From the NCBI GenBank assembly GCA_951802425.1, contig OX637796.1, positions 558,001 to 622,000 on the forward strand: DNA of 64,000 bases. The letters run 5' to 3'. Both the position numbers and the translations under genes were made by a program. The notes beneath the pieces are model-generated. The model was not told the origin of the DNA, did not search any database, and was given only the letters and a program-made list of their open reading frames with translations. The stretch comes from Clavaria fumosa (taxonomy: Eukaryota; Basidiomycota; Agaricomycetes; Agaricales; Clavariaceae). This document shows, one piece after another, positions 1 through 9,904 of the stretch (within the stretch, counting starts at the first letter, position 1; the number at the start of each line of letters is the position of its first letter).

Positions 1-1200
1 TGTGAATGCACATTCATCGGACATCTATTCCCGCTTGCTCCGTTTTAGGCAAGACTATAAATGTGTCGGCGTGGGGAATCTACCGCTAATCCCTATTCCT
101 TCTCGTTTTTTGACAGGACTAGGAATGCGAGATCTCATCGAAGGTGACACCTCCATTGTTACACCTTTTTTGGCAAAGCTAGGAACGAGCTTGAAGACGT
201 GATGCATCCCCGCCATCACGCTTGCCTATTCTGTCTTCCTGCAAGCTCGGAACATGCGAACGCAAACGCGTCATGCATTGTTGTCACCCCCTTGACAACC
301 ATGTCGAGACGACAACTCCATTGCATTTTTTTTGCTGCCTGTGCTTCAGGATACTGTGGCATGCGAGACTTGAGAAACGTCCGCTGCGCATCTGCCGTCC
401 ATGATTGTGGCGTGGTGTGTCTGGTCGGGTAGTTCTGGTTTTGGCGTATCGGTTTTAAGTGGCTTCCGTCATGTCTAGGTACAATTGCACGTGTTGTTCA
501 ACAAACCTATTCTAACTCGTGTTTTTGCACAAGACCAAGAACTACGTACGATGGCAATGTCCATGTCCACCCTTTTCTGATGCAATTAGGAGGTTGTGAA
601 TGCACATTCATCGGACATCTATTCCCGCTTGCTCCGTTTTAGGCAAGACTATGAATGTGTCGGTGTGGGGAATCTACCGCTAATCCCTATTCCTTCTCGG
701 TTTTTGACAGGACTAGGAATGCGAGATCTCATCGAAGGTGACACCTCCATTGTTACACCTTTTTTGGGCAAGGCTAGGAACAAGCCTGAAGACGTGATGC
801 ATCCCCGCCGTCACGCTTGCCAGTTCTGTCTTCCCACAAGCTAGGAACATGCGAACGCAAACGTGACATGCATTGTTGTCACCCCTCTTGACAACCATGT
901 TGAGACGACAACTCCATTGCATTTTTTTTCTGGTTATGGACAACTCCTGGTTAGGAATAGCAGCGCGATGCATCCCTCCCGCACTGCCCGGTCTTCTCAC
1001 AAGCCTAGTGACCTGCGATTGTGTCATACATACCCACCACCCCATGACAAACACGACAAGATGACAACTCTGCTCCTGTTTAGGTGAGGTTAGGAACAAA
1101 TGTAAAGACGTGATGCATCCCTCCTACCCCCACTTACCCCGTCTTCTCACAGGACTAGGAACACCGTGAATGAGAACGTGTCATGCGCCCTATTCGCTAC
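1..1200. repeat. Degenerate direct repeat block
   Basis: About 330 bp starting at position 1 recur at 595-930 with only scattered differences, so the two copies lie 594 bp apart. Inside each copy shorter degenerate subunits recur, built around 'gactaggaa', 'aagacgtgatgcatccc' and 'ttgacaacca'. Further weak subunits continue to about 1190. Short ORFs on both strands here follow the repeat and have no recognisable domain, so I do not call genes. The core word 'gatgcatccc' reappears in the satellite at 6935-8570. Confidence 0.75.
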
Positions 1201-1447
1201 CCAATTGTCCACTGTTTTACATTTGGCACGTAAGTGATGGCGATGGCCCTATTCAAAAATCTTCATAAACTGTGTGATGCGTGACCTTCATTTCGTCGCC
1301 ACTTACCCACTGCGTTTATCCACCCGACATGCGCACAGCGAACACCAAAGACGTGCCTGCCTCCTCCTCGCCCACCGCGGACATTCTGGTGGAGATACTC
1401 TCCCGGCTCAACCGTGCGTATCTCAAAAGTTCATTTTTATCCGCTAA

Positions 1448-1864
1448 AAATTCTATACAGTCCTTGAGCGGACCATATCCCACTCTCAAGTTCCCAATGA
1501 TCCCCCAGCTGCCGTTTCCGAGCAGAGCCATGAAGATAGCGACACTGGTTCGCCTGTGCTGATTCACTGCGCTACATGTACCTGCCACCTCGGCCAGGAG
1601 GAAACGACCCCAGGTTTTCCTCAGGTGAACGCCTCAGACCGGTGGTACGTTGTCTCCAAGGGTCTTGAGGTTGGGGTGTTTAAAGATTGGTAAGCTATCG
1701 TTTGGTTCAAAAGCTAGCTAACCTCACTCTTTAGGCATACTGTCCTACCGCTTGTCAGCGGTGTAAGTGGCGCATGTTTCCAGCGTCATAAAGGCAAAAG
1801 AACAGCGGAGATTGCATTTGAGACAGCGAAGCGAGCAGGACAAGTCACCATTATTACTGTCTGA
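1448..1864 (+). pseudogene. RNase H1 N-terminal/viroplasmin-like domain remnant
   Basis: With one intron removed (1690-1734, GTAAGC...TTTAG, 45 bp) this frame encodes RWYVVSKGLEVGVFKDW followed by HTVLPLVSGVSGACFQRHK and ends at a TGA (1862-1864). That is the fold signature of the small RNA/DNA-hybrid-binding domain found at the N-terminus of eukaryotic RNase H1 and in caulimovirus viroplasmin: a W-Y-V-V strand, G-x-F-x-x-W, then V-S-G-V-S-G-A. In Agaricomycetes this domain often occurs in short stand-alone or repeat-associated proteins. Upstream the frame is closed by TAA at 1445-1447 and no convincing initiator is seen, so the 5' end is probably lost or in an unrecognised exon. No RNase H catalytic domain follows. 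The domain call is from motif memory. Confidence 0.55.
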
Positions 1865-2424
1865 TTCATGTGTTGCCGTATGGTACTTTTGCAATGGCGA
1901 TAGTAGTTCTAGTGCCCGCCCGTCCAATGATAAATTGTGTTTTTGAATACTGTCAATGTTTGTCTTCCTGTCCCACAAACTAGATCCAGGATCAACGTTC
2001 ACAACGCGTTCGGTGTCAACGAATGCTAGGGCTGTCACGAGGTCATGCTCCTCAATTACCATCCTACTGAAATTATACATGATATAGTAGCTGAACGTAA
2101 GATTGAGTAAAACCAAAAAAATATCTGGAAATTTCCAGTCTTGTGCCCAAGCAGCACACCAATTTTTACAATATATGACAAACCAGCCATGGAGATAAGG
2201 CCGTGAGGCACTCAGTCATAGTCGTAGTGAACACAGCCACAGTTTCCATCCTACTGAGTGAACAAGAGATGTAAAAATTTGAGGAAAGTGTTATAATCGT
2301 TTTTTTTTTAATGGATGGCTCCTAAACAGTGTGCTCAATATCCTGGTATAATTTTTATAAGTTTTAATGCAAGCAGTTATGCTGGAGGATGAAGGATCGT
2401 ATTTTAGGCGTCAGGATACTCTCG
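1865..2424. other. Intergenic, no gene seen
   Basis: AT-richer than its surroundings, with a 10-T run near 2300. The only sizeable open frame (minus strand, 1745-2116) overlaps the viroplasmin-like exon and matches nothing I recognise. It probably includes the upstream region of the gene at 2461. Confidence 0.5.
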
Positions 2425-2435
2425 TGTTATATAAA
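2425..2435 (+). promoter_or_regulatory. TATA box of the KDZ-associated gene
   Basis: The sequence gttatataaac lies about 30 bp upstream of the ATG at 2461 and is followed by a pyrimidine-rich stretch (actctctttctgcttcc). The leader would be very short, as in some compact fungal genes. Confidence 0.5.
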
Positions 2436-2460
2436 CATCCACTCTCTTTCTGCTTCCAAG

Positions 2461-3225
2461 ATGGCTCGTCCCCCCAAATATAAGAACGATGCTGAACGCC
2501 ATGCTGCTAGATTAACACAGAAGAAGCATTATGCTCAGTCAGAAAGGTAAGCAGTAATCTAATGCCATACACTGAGACCAATACTTGTTCTTAGATGTAA
2601 GAATGCACGCTCTGCCCAAAACCACGCTGCGTACAAGCGTAAGAGGGGTCGACGAGGAACACTGGTTATTCCTCATGTCAACCCTAGAGTCAGTGGCCTT
2701 GCTAAACAACCTGTGCATGTTTCGCCCATGCTTCGCCTCATATTCTATGACCCAAAACTCGTCTTATCGACAACCTTGAATCACGATGCTATCCTATCTC
2801 TGTCTACAAATTCCGAGCACCTCAACACAATTCCTGGATTTAAACATGCTCAAGACTGTCGCCCAAATCGTGATATCTTCGACTTAGATCCAGTTGAAGA
2901 AATGCGCTTCGACATAATTCATGGATTATATCTACGGCATGAATGTGACAGTCAAGACATTCGTATTGATTGTTTCCAACGTGGCGATCTATTCTACCTG
3001 GAACGGGACATTGACAAAGAGTTGAGGCTGGCGTTGAAGAGGTGGAAAGTGCTCTGGAACAATAGCTGCGACGACGAAAGTATGATGGATTCCATACATT
3101 TGCAGTGGGTGTCGCGTGCAGTCGAGCATCTCCGAGAGGAATTGTATCTGTTGGGTACTGCCGAGAGGCGCGAAATCTACATGTCCTCTGTTATGGCACG
3201 CAGAATAGAGGTCCCAGAAGAGTAG
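2461..3225 (+). CDS. KDZ-unit basic protein of unknown function
   Basis: Two exons: 2461-2546 and 2595-3225. The 48-bp intron (GTAAGC...TTCTTAG) was missed by simple ORF finding, and the join keeps the frame (28 codons plus 2 nt, then A). The start MARPPKYKNDAERHAARLTQ is followed by a lysine/arginine-rich stretch (roughly residues 10-55), resembling a basic region that could bind DNA. The rest is mixed and acidic, with no domain I recognise. It sits about 100 bp upstream of the KDZ transposase in the same direction. I recall similar small basic-start proteins next to KDZ transposases in mushrooms, so it may be an accessory protein of the element; that link is inference. The reading frame is intact through its TAG stop. 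Confidence 0.6.
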
Positions 3226-3329
3226 TATACAACTATACGTACTCAACTATACGTACTCGTACCAACGCACGCCACGCCACATTGTGATGCATAATCATGT
3301 CCTCGACTTGAGCTTGTTCAACCACTACG

Positions 3330-6300
3330 ATGCATCCCAAAGGCCGAAAACGTGCTAGGCTATATCACGTTCCTACTTCTGACACCGACAGAGTCCGTCA
3401 TGCATCCTTTTCTGTCGCATCCAGTAAAGTTTCTGTTCGCAATACTATTGTGGAATTGTCACGGGCTCCTGGCACCCATATCGACAAGGACTCCTTTCAA
3501 GCTTCGGTTGGTTGCAACGACTTACCAGCTCAGAATGTCGGTGGAGATGCTTGTGGTGATGGCGGCTCCCATACGGGTCATCGTTCTGTGGGTCCATACT
3601 TCGTTGAGGGAAATTCTTTTACTCAGTGGAATTAGAGAGAAACTCAGGGCGATTGTGATGAGCTCCTCGCTTTGTGGACGATCGAGCGTGATAAATATCT
3701 TTCCGAAATGATTATGTTAGAAGGACGAGGGCATTCGATCTCACAAGAGCTCTGTATTCAGTGCAACACACGTCAACCCGACTACCGCTGCTCAGACTGC
3801 TTCGGTGACGAATTATTCTGTGGGCCTTGTCTTGTTTCGAACCACCGGCGATCTCCATTTCATGTCATCAATGTGAGCGATTTGATTGGATTTGAAGTTG
3901 TCAATCTGATGATGCATCGTTGCCAGAAGTGGAATGGCACGTTCTTCGAACGGACAACTCTCAGGGAACTTGGGCTTCGGATACAGCTTTCCCACAGAAC
4001 AGGCTCGCGATGCATTAACCCTCGACCCGCGATAGGTGGCGAGTTCGTCATCATCCACACCAATGGAATCCATACCATCACCCTCGATTTTTGCGCATGT
4101 GAAACCGCTCCTGGAATTTTAGAACAATTGCTCCGGAGTCGTCTATTCCCATCCGCAACGAAGTCCCCGAGATCAGCCGCTACATTTCAAGCTCTTCAAC
4201 AATTCCAAACACTTTCATTTGAGTCCAAAGTTACTGCCTTCGAATTCCACAACACCTTATCTCGCTTGACAAACAACAACATTTCTCCCCCTCCAGTGAG
4301 TGCCACATTTGATAGCATATGGTTAATCTCATATTACTTGAACAGGATCAATACAGGGCTTTTCTTCGCATGGTTAGGGAATGGCGGCATCTCAAGATGC
4401 TCAAACGAGCGGGTCGCGGTCATGATCATGGCGGTGTCGCTGCCACAGTTGAAGGGGAATGCGCGCTCCTTTGTCCTGCCTGTCCGCAGCCCGGAATAAA
4501 CTTGCCAGAAGGGTGGGAGAGTGCACCCCAAAATCAACGATGGCTCTACTCGCTTTTTGTCGGAATTGATGCAAACTTTAAATTAAAACGGAAGAAGGTC
4601 TCCAGTGAGAAGGCTGACCCCTCTCTGAGCCACGGTTGGGCGTACTTCATTGAGGAAAAGAATTACAAAGCATTTCTTGAAGACAGTGGAAATATACCTC
4701 AGGAACGATCCACATGTTCGAATTATGATGCAATGGCGAGGGCAAACTCAAGAGACACTCACTTTTTGGACACCACTGGGGCTGGGACTGTTGATTGTAT
4801 CCGTCATGACATGAAGCGGCCAAATGGGGTGGCGGATCTTCAGAAGGGTGAGAAGTACGTATATCTTTCTGCTACCCTTACCGTTGGCTTATATCTGCCT
4901 ACCAGATTTGTTAATATAGACTATATCTTCTTCAATTCCATGCGCCGATGCAATGCCAAGTTCAAAAAAATTGTTATCTCCTATGATATCGCCTGCCAGT
5001 GGAATCGAAAGTTCTGGAGTCGCATGCAGTTGTTTCCCAATGAATATCACATTGACGAAGACAATGTCGAAGTCAAGTTTCTTGTTCCAAAGTTTCATCT
5101 TCCTGCGCACCGCTCTATATGTCATTCCTCTTATTCCTTTAACTTTACTCCTCAAGTTGGCCGGACCGATGGTGAAGCACCGGAGCGTGGCTGGTCCCAC
5201 ACTAACTCCCTTGGTTCCAGCACCAAGGAGATGGGACCAGGATCTCGTCGGGACACTCTGGATGACCATTTTGGTGACATGAACTGGAAAAAAATATGTG
5301 GTCTCGGTAACTTTTACTTTGTTCACTTTACTCAGTGTGTTAACAGGCCATCAGGCGCATCCTTACTGCGAAGGATGAAGGCAGCTGTCCCAGAGCGGAA
5401 TGAACACATCCATGCGTTTCAGGAGCTAAATGCCTCACTTCCCAAGGATTCAGTAACTGAATGGAAGGATGCCATCGAGGCATGGGAATCGGATAGTACC
5501 AAGCCGAACCCCTTTGAGTTTCGGGAAAAAAGCACGTTGTTATCTACTTGGCTGAGATTCGTACTGACATACTTGGTGTAGAGGTCGGGCTTGCAGCTGC
5601 AAAGCTATCTCTACTGCGGCAGGAGGCCCAGGAGATTAATGGCGGTGTTGTCTCTACTCTCGATGACACGATTTCCCACTCTGTTCTTATTTCAATGGGC
5701 TTGGACTTGGAGGAGCAACAGTATGTAGCCAAACTATTTGATCTGGCATTTGAAACTGATTTAATGGGCAGGCGGCACTTGCGTAGTGATCTCCTGGCGC
5801 TTGGCCAACATCCTACTGATGCACAACTCGCAAAGGTGCAAGAACGTAAAAATGCGCTCCAGCGCAAGGTCGATAACTGGTGCCCCATTCAGATGTGCTA
5901 CATACCTGGTCTGGAAAAACTTCGAAAGGACTCTGCAAGTGTGGCTGCAGACCAACCGCAAACTGTTCCGCTGTGGCTTCCGTCATCCATTGGTAATAAA
6001 ATTCAATGTGACCATCGCTTTTACACTTTTGAATGGGAGCTTCGCCATGCCCAAGCAAATTATTCTCTTGACGATCTGCGGAGGAACTTACAGCTTCGTT
6101 TCCACTTGTATAAGCACAAAGATCGGTTTGCTTCTGGACAACAGGCAAACACCCGTGCCAATTCAACGATCTCGCGAGTCCAGAGGTACATAAATGCGAG
6201 TGCTGCTCAATACCGTGCTGCACATAAGGCTCTCACAAATCTGGCTCTGCACCTTCAGAAGGACGAAACTTGGATGTCCTCGCTGCCAGAATTGCGTGAT

Positions 6301-6872
6301 GAAGACATCCGTCCCATGACCATTGGAATAGATGGGGAATCGGAAGGCAGGCGGTCAATTTCATGGATCTGGAAACATGGGCAACTGGCAGCCGACACTG
6401 AGAGCCTGCATGAATGTAGGTGTTGCTCCTAAAATTCCCAAATGTTGCTAACTGATTTTTAGCTCTACGCGTTGAGTGGTGCAAGGCTAGAGCGCGCGCA
6501 CACCGCTGGATGGAGGAGGTGCAGTTGCTTCTGGAGGAAATGAGACGTGTCTTAGAGTTTTTGCGGTGGAAGGAGAAGTTCTGGGAAAAGCGTGGAGCAT
6601 TTTTGCGGCATGATCTAGAGGCTGCAGAGCGCACTACTGACAAGTTGCTTGGTAGCCGTCAGCTACTCTTTCATCGGACAGAAGGTACACGGGCATATGC
6701 GCAACGTCAAGCCTATGTCCAACGGGAACTCCATGTCAAATTTAAATCACTCTGGCAAGGAGTTCCTGCTCTCGTCGTTTTGCAGACTAGCCGGGATGGA
6801 AACGCTGCTGTCACTTTGGATCCTTGCCTCATCAAAGGCCTCTCATTGGCTGCAACATTCTTACTTTCTTGA
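3330..6872 (+). pseudogene. KDZ transposase (CxC2-like), broken
   Basis: A cut-and-paste DNA transposase of the Kyakuja-Dileera-Zisupton superfamily. In order: a basic N-terminus (MHPKGRKRARLYHVP), a CxC2-like zinc cluster (CIQC...CSDC...CGPC, about 3750-3830), ALLCPACPQPG, and the core FVGIDANFKLKRK. Then come YDIACQW, the GEAPERGWSHTN stretch with its catalytic-region acidic residue, and a long helical C-terminus (RVEWCKARARAHRW). Introns: 4296-4345 (phase 0) and 6416-6462. Two lesions are visible. An in-frame TAG at 3633-3635 precedes the zinc cluster. A one-base loss in the A6 run at 5526-5531 forces a shift from the 4346 frame to the next one; this could also be an assembly error. The 3' part reads to TGA at 6870-6872. 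Terminal inverted repeats were not found by eye. Confidence 0.85.
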
Positions 6873-7639
6873 CATGTACTATTACACCTCCTTTGAATAA
6901 ACTTGGATGAAGTTGTGCTGTTGCCATAGAGTGTTTCATGATGCATGATGCGCCATTTCCAGCTTTTGTAGGTAAATGCATTATCCTCCCAACTTCCCAT
7001 GTCATGCATCTCTCATCCTAGGTCATGCATTATCTGCCCTGGGGTGGTGCATCCCTGCCTTCCATAAGGTAATGTATTATCCTCCCAACTCCCCATGTGA
7101 TGCATTTCTCCCTTCTAGGTTGTGCATTATCTGCCCTAGGGTGGTGCATCCCCACCTTCCATAAGGTAATGTGTTATCCTTCCAACTTGGTAATGTCATG
7201 CATCTCTCCTTTCTCAGTTGCCCCAGGGTGGTACATCCCTCTACAGGCAATGCTTCTCTCCTTTTTCAGTTGCCCCAGGGTAGTGCATCCCCCTTCCATA
7301 AGTGATGCATCTCTCCTTTATCATGCATTATCTGTCCTAGGGTGGTGCATCCCCACCACAAGTGATGCATCTCTCCTTCATCAGTCATGCATTATCTGCA
7401 CTGGGGTGGGTGCATTGCCTACCTTTGTGTGATGCATCCCTTCCTTCATGTGATGCATTATCTGCATTGGGGTGGGTGCATTGCCTACCTTTGTGTGATG
7501 CATCCCTTCCTTCATGTGATGCATTATCTGCATTGGGGTGGGTGCATTGCCTACCTTAGTGTGATGCATCCCTTCCTTCATGTGATGCATCCCCTCCTTC
7601 ATGTGATGCATTATCTGCATTGGGGTGGGTGCATCATTG

Positions 7640-7703
7640 AAATAATTGGGGTGGTATGGAGGTATGGACTGCTACATACCTTTGCATACCGCCTATAACA
7701 CCC
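7640..7703. repeat. Short inverted-repeat insert in satellite
   Basis: The stretch begins ggggtggtatggaggtatg and ends cataccgcctataacaccc, which are imperfect inverted copies of each other. It breaks the satellite just before the GTACGG-type MITE. It may be a tiny non-autonomous DNA element or a separate hairpin. Confidence 0.35.
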
Positions 7704-7727
7704 ACTTATTTTGCTGATGTGCATTTA

Positions 7728-8033
7728 GGGAAGAGCACGGGTTTTGTAACCCGCACGGGTCACGGGTACGGGTACGTGCGGGTACGGGTACAGGTATGGA
7801 TTTCCTTACCCGTCAGCTTCAAAACAAGCCCAAAAACATCCAAATCAGATCAGAATTGACTGAGATACAATTAATTCATTGTTTTGATTATATCTCTCCC
7901 AATTCTTGTCCGATTTGAATGTTCTTTGGCTCAAAATGATGGGTAAACCCGCACAGGTTATGGGTACGGGTACGGGTACGGGTACGGGTACGGGTAGAGC
8001 CTTGGATACCCGTGGGTTACCCACGCTCAGCCC
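7728..8033. mobile_element. MITE-like element with GTACGG microsatellite
   Basis: A 306-bp insert in the satellite. Its ends, GGGAAGAGCACGGG (left) and CCCACGCTCAGCCC (right), are inverted copies matching at 10 of 14 positions, and both are flanked by TA (7726-7727, 8034-8035). A TA duplication fits Tc1/mariner-type mobilisation. Both ends carry 'tacggg' microsatellite runs and aacccgca/gggttaccc inverted motifs. The central part is AT-rich and non-coding. Confidence 0.5.
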
Positions 8034-8570
8034 TAGGTGCATTGCCTACCTTAGTGTGATGCATCCCTTCCTTCATGTGATGCATTATCTGCATTGGGGT
8101 GGGTGCATTGCCTACCTTAGTGTGATGCATCCCTTCCTTCATGTGATGCATCCCCTCCTTCATGTGATGCATTATCTGCATTGGGGTGGGTGCATTGCCT
8201 ACCTTAGTGTGATGCATCCCTTCCTTCATGTGATGCATCCCCTCCTTCATGTGATGCATTATCTGCATTGGGGTGGGTGCATTGCCTACCTTAGTGTGAT
8301 GCATCCCTTCCTTCATGTGATGCATCCCCTCCTTCATGTGATGCATTATCTGCATTGGGGTGGGTGCATTGCCTACCTTAGTGTGATGCATCCCTTCCTT
8401 CATGTGATGCATCCCCTCCTTCATGTGATGCATTATCTGCATTGGGGTGGGTGCATTGCCTACCTTAGTGTGATGCATCCCTTCCTTCATGTGATGCATC
8501 CCTTCCTTCATGTGATGCATCCCTTCCTTCATGTGATGCATCCCTTCCTGCATGTGATGCATTAATTTTG

Positions 8571-8720
8571 GTAATGGCAGCTTGCCATCTCCCTTGCATC
8601 ACACACTTATGGCAGTTGCAATAAATGTTGCATTAAATTGCTTGAATCGCCTGCGATGAAACAGCGTACCCAAGTCCAGTCACCAAGTTTCGACACATCA
8701 CAGAGGACCAGGTACATAGG
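8571..8720. other. Junction between satellite and Ty3-1 region
   Basis: Around 8571-8650 the satellite stops and unrelated sequence begins. If the following gene belongs to Ty3-1, this is where that element copy was truncated; no LTR is visible. Confidence 0.4.
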
Positions 8721-9383
8721 ATGATAAGGAAACTGAAACCGTTCAAGGCAGTAATGGAGGATGATATCTTGGCCTGTGTGTGGCCGAGTGGGGGGCGGGG
8801 GACGGCCTGCAATGCCTGTGCGGGGGCGAAGCAGAAGTGCGGAGGAGGAGAGGCGGAGAGGCCGGAGCGGAAAAAGGCGAAGGGGATGCGGACCAAGCAG
8901 TCTGCGGAGTCGGAGGAGGATAGGGCGAAGATGTGGGTGCCGCGGGGTTGGCGGATGGAGGAGGAGGTTAAAAATTTGATGCAGGCCACGCATAGTGTGG
9001 TCCTGAGGGGGGTGTTTGCGATGGAGGAGTGGAGGCCGGAGGCCGCAGCGGAGCAGAAGGTCGCGGCAGAGGATTGGAAGATTCTCCGCGGGATTTTGGA
9101 GAAGTGGGGGAAGAGGATGGAGGTGGCGGAGAAGGCGGAGGCAGCGGAGGAGGTGAGGAAGGAAAAGGCAGAGGTTCTGAGGGCGGAGGCAGAGGAAGAG
9201 GAGGCGGAGGACATGGTGGTGGAGGTGATGGGGAAGGAGAAGGAGAAGGGAAAGGCGAAGGAGGTGGGGTCGGAGAAAGAGGCGGAGGAAGAGGCGGAGG
9301 CAGGAGAAGTGGGAGCGGAGTCCAGGCTTAAGGAGCCCGAAGGAATTTTGCAGGCGTTGCCCGGCTCGCCCCCCTCCGCCTAA
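8721..9383 (+). CDS. Zinc-cluster/coiled-coil protein antisense to Ty3-1 (short copy)
   Basis: A 220-residue ORF transcribed opposite to Ty3-1, just beyond its pol. Cysteines C19, C30, C33 and C40 have spacing C-x10-C-x2-C-x6-C, identical to C170/C181/C184/C191 of the larger protein at 23823-25082. The motif ACNACAGAKQKC resembles half of a fungal Zn2Cys6 cluster. The second half is a long E/A/K/R-rich coiled coil. Compared with the 419-residue relative it lacks the N-terminal coiled coil and the first Cys pair, probably because the satellite junction at about 8640 removed the 5' part. It may therefore be a truncated gene using an internal ATG. No TATA box is seen upstream. The purine-rich minus strand at its 3' end (GGCGGAGGGGGG, about 9365-9380) could be a polypurine tract. 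Function unknown. Confidence 0.55.
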   Translation: MIRKLKPFKAVMEDDILACVWPSGGRGTACNACAGAKQKCGGGEAERPERKKAKGMRTKQSAESEEDRAKMWVPRGWRMEEEVKNLMQATHSVVLRGVFAMEEWRPEAAAEQKVAAEDWKILRGILEKWGKRMEVAEKAEAAEEVRKEKAEVLRAEAEEEEAEDMVVEVMGKEKEKGKAKEVGSEKEAEEEAEAGEVGAESRLKEPEGILQALPGSPPSA

Positions 9384-9904
9384 AAAATAAAATTTTTATA
9401 TACTTGTATTTATTGTTTCTTTTTTCTTTTGTTTTCTTTTTCATAAAATTTTTGTTTTCTATCTTTGAACTCAAGTGAAAAGTAAGCGGAGTGAAAGGAA
9501 AATAAGGTAAGACAACACGGAGAAGATGAAGAGAGGTTCGGAGTCGGACTTGGGAGAAAAAATCAAAGGTTCGGAGTTTACAGAGAAAAGGAATAAGAAG
9601 AAAGGAGGTTTTTTAGAGTTTTCGGAGTTTTCGGAGACAGGAACAGAGAGAGAGACAGAGAGACAGAGAGACAGAGAGACAGAAATACAGATTTTTTTAG
9701 TTTTTAATTTTTAATTTTTAGAGAAGACAGAGAAGCGAGAGATGGAGTAGTATAGAACAGAAAATGTACGTAAGTAGAAGCATAAGAGAGATTTCGGGGT
9801 ATCGGAGTGAACGGAGAAAAGAGATGGAATTGGATTGAATGGAAAATGTACGTAAATAGAAGCATAAGAGAAATTTCGGGGTATCGGAGTGAACGGGGAA
9901 AGGT
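9384..9904. repeat. Non-coding spacer with 82-bp tandem duplication
   Basis: The spacer between the convergent ends of the antisense gene and Ty3-1 pol. An 82-bp unit (9741-9820 and 9823-9902) is repeated: each starts 'gatgga', contains 'aaaatgtacgtaa' and 'atttcggggtatcggagtgaacgg'-type sequence, and differs at a few bases. To its left are purine-rich simple repeats (gagaca)n at 9645-9680 and a TTTTTAATTTTTAATTTTTA stretch. Both transcription units probably terminate here. Confidence 0.6.

Larger units (their letters stand above)
6935..8570. repeat. TGATGCAT satellite array (21/66/87-bp units)
   Basis: Tandem array built from a 21-bp unit (tgatgcatcccttccttcatg) and a longer unit (gcattatctgcattggggtgggtgcattgcctacc...). 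The block start 'attgcctacc' falls at 8041, 8107, 8194, 8281, 8368 and 8455: one 66-bp unit, then four 87-bp units (66 + 21), a higher-order repeat. The left part (6935-7380) holds older, more diverged units, and the right end finishes with several bare 21-mers. Because 21, 66 and 87 are multiples of 3, open frames run through it on both strands (for example 7906-8565 plus, 8017-8562 minus). These are repeat artefacts, not genes. Confidence 0.9.

Noticed and set aside
1325..1562. Possible F-box start (DILVEILSRL)
   Set aside because: Only about ten residues resemble an F-box and the frame ends without further support.
7906..8565. 219-codon plus-strand ORF and overlapping 181-codon minus-strand ORF
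   Set aside because: Both are translations of the 21/66/87-bp satellite; unit lengths divisible by three keep them open.
9365..9383. Purine tract (minus strand) as definite 3' end of Ty3-1
   Set aside because: No LTR start follows it and it encodes the tail of the antisense ORF; kept only as a remark.
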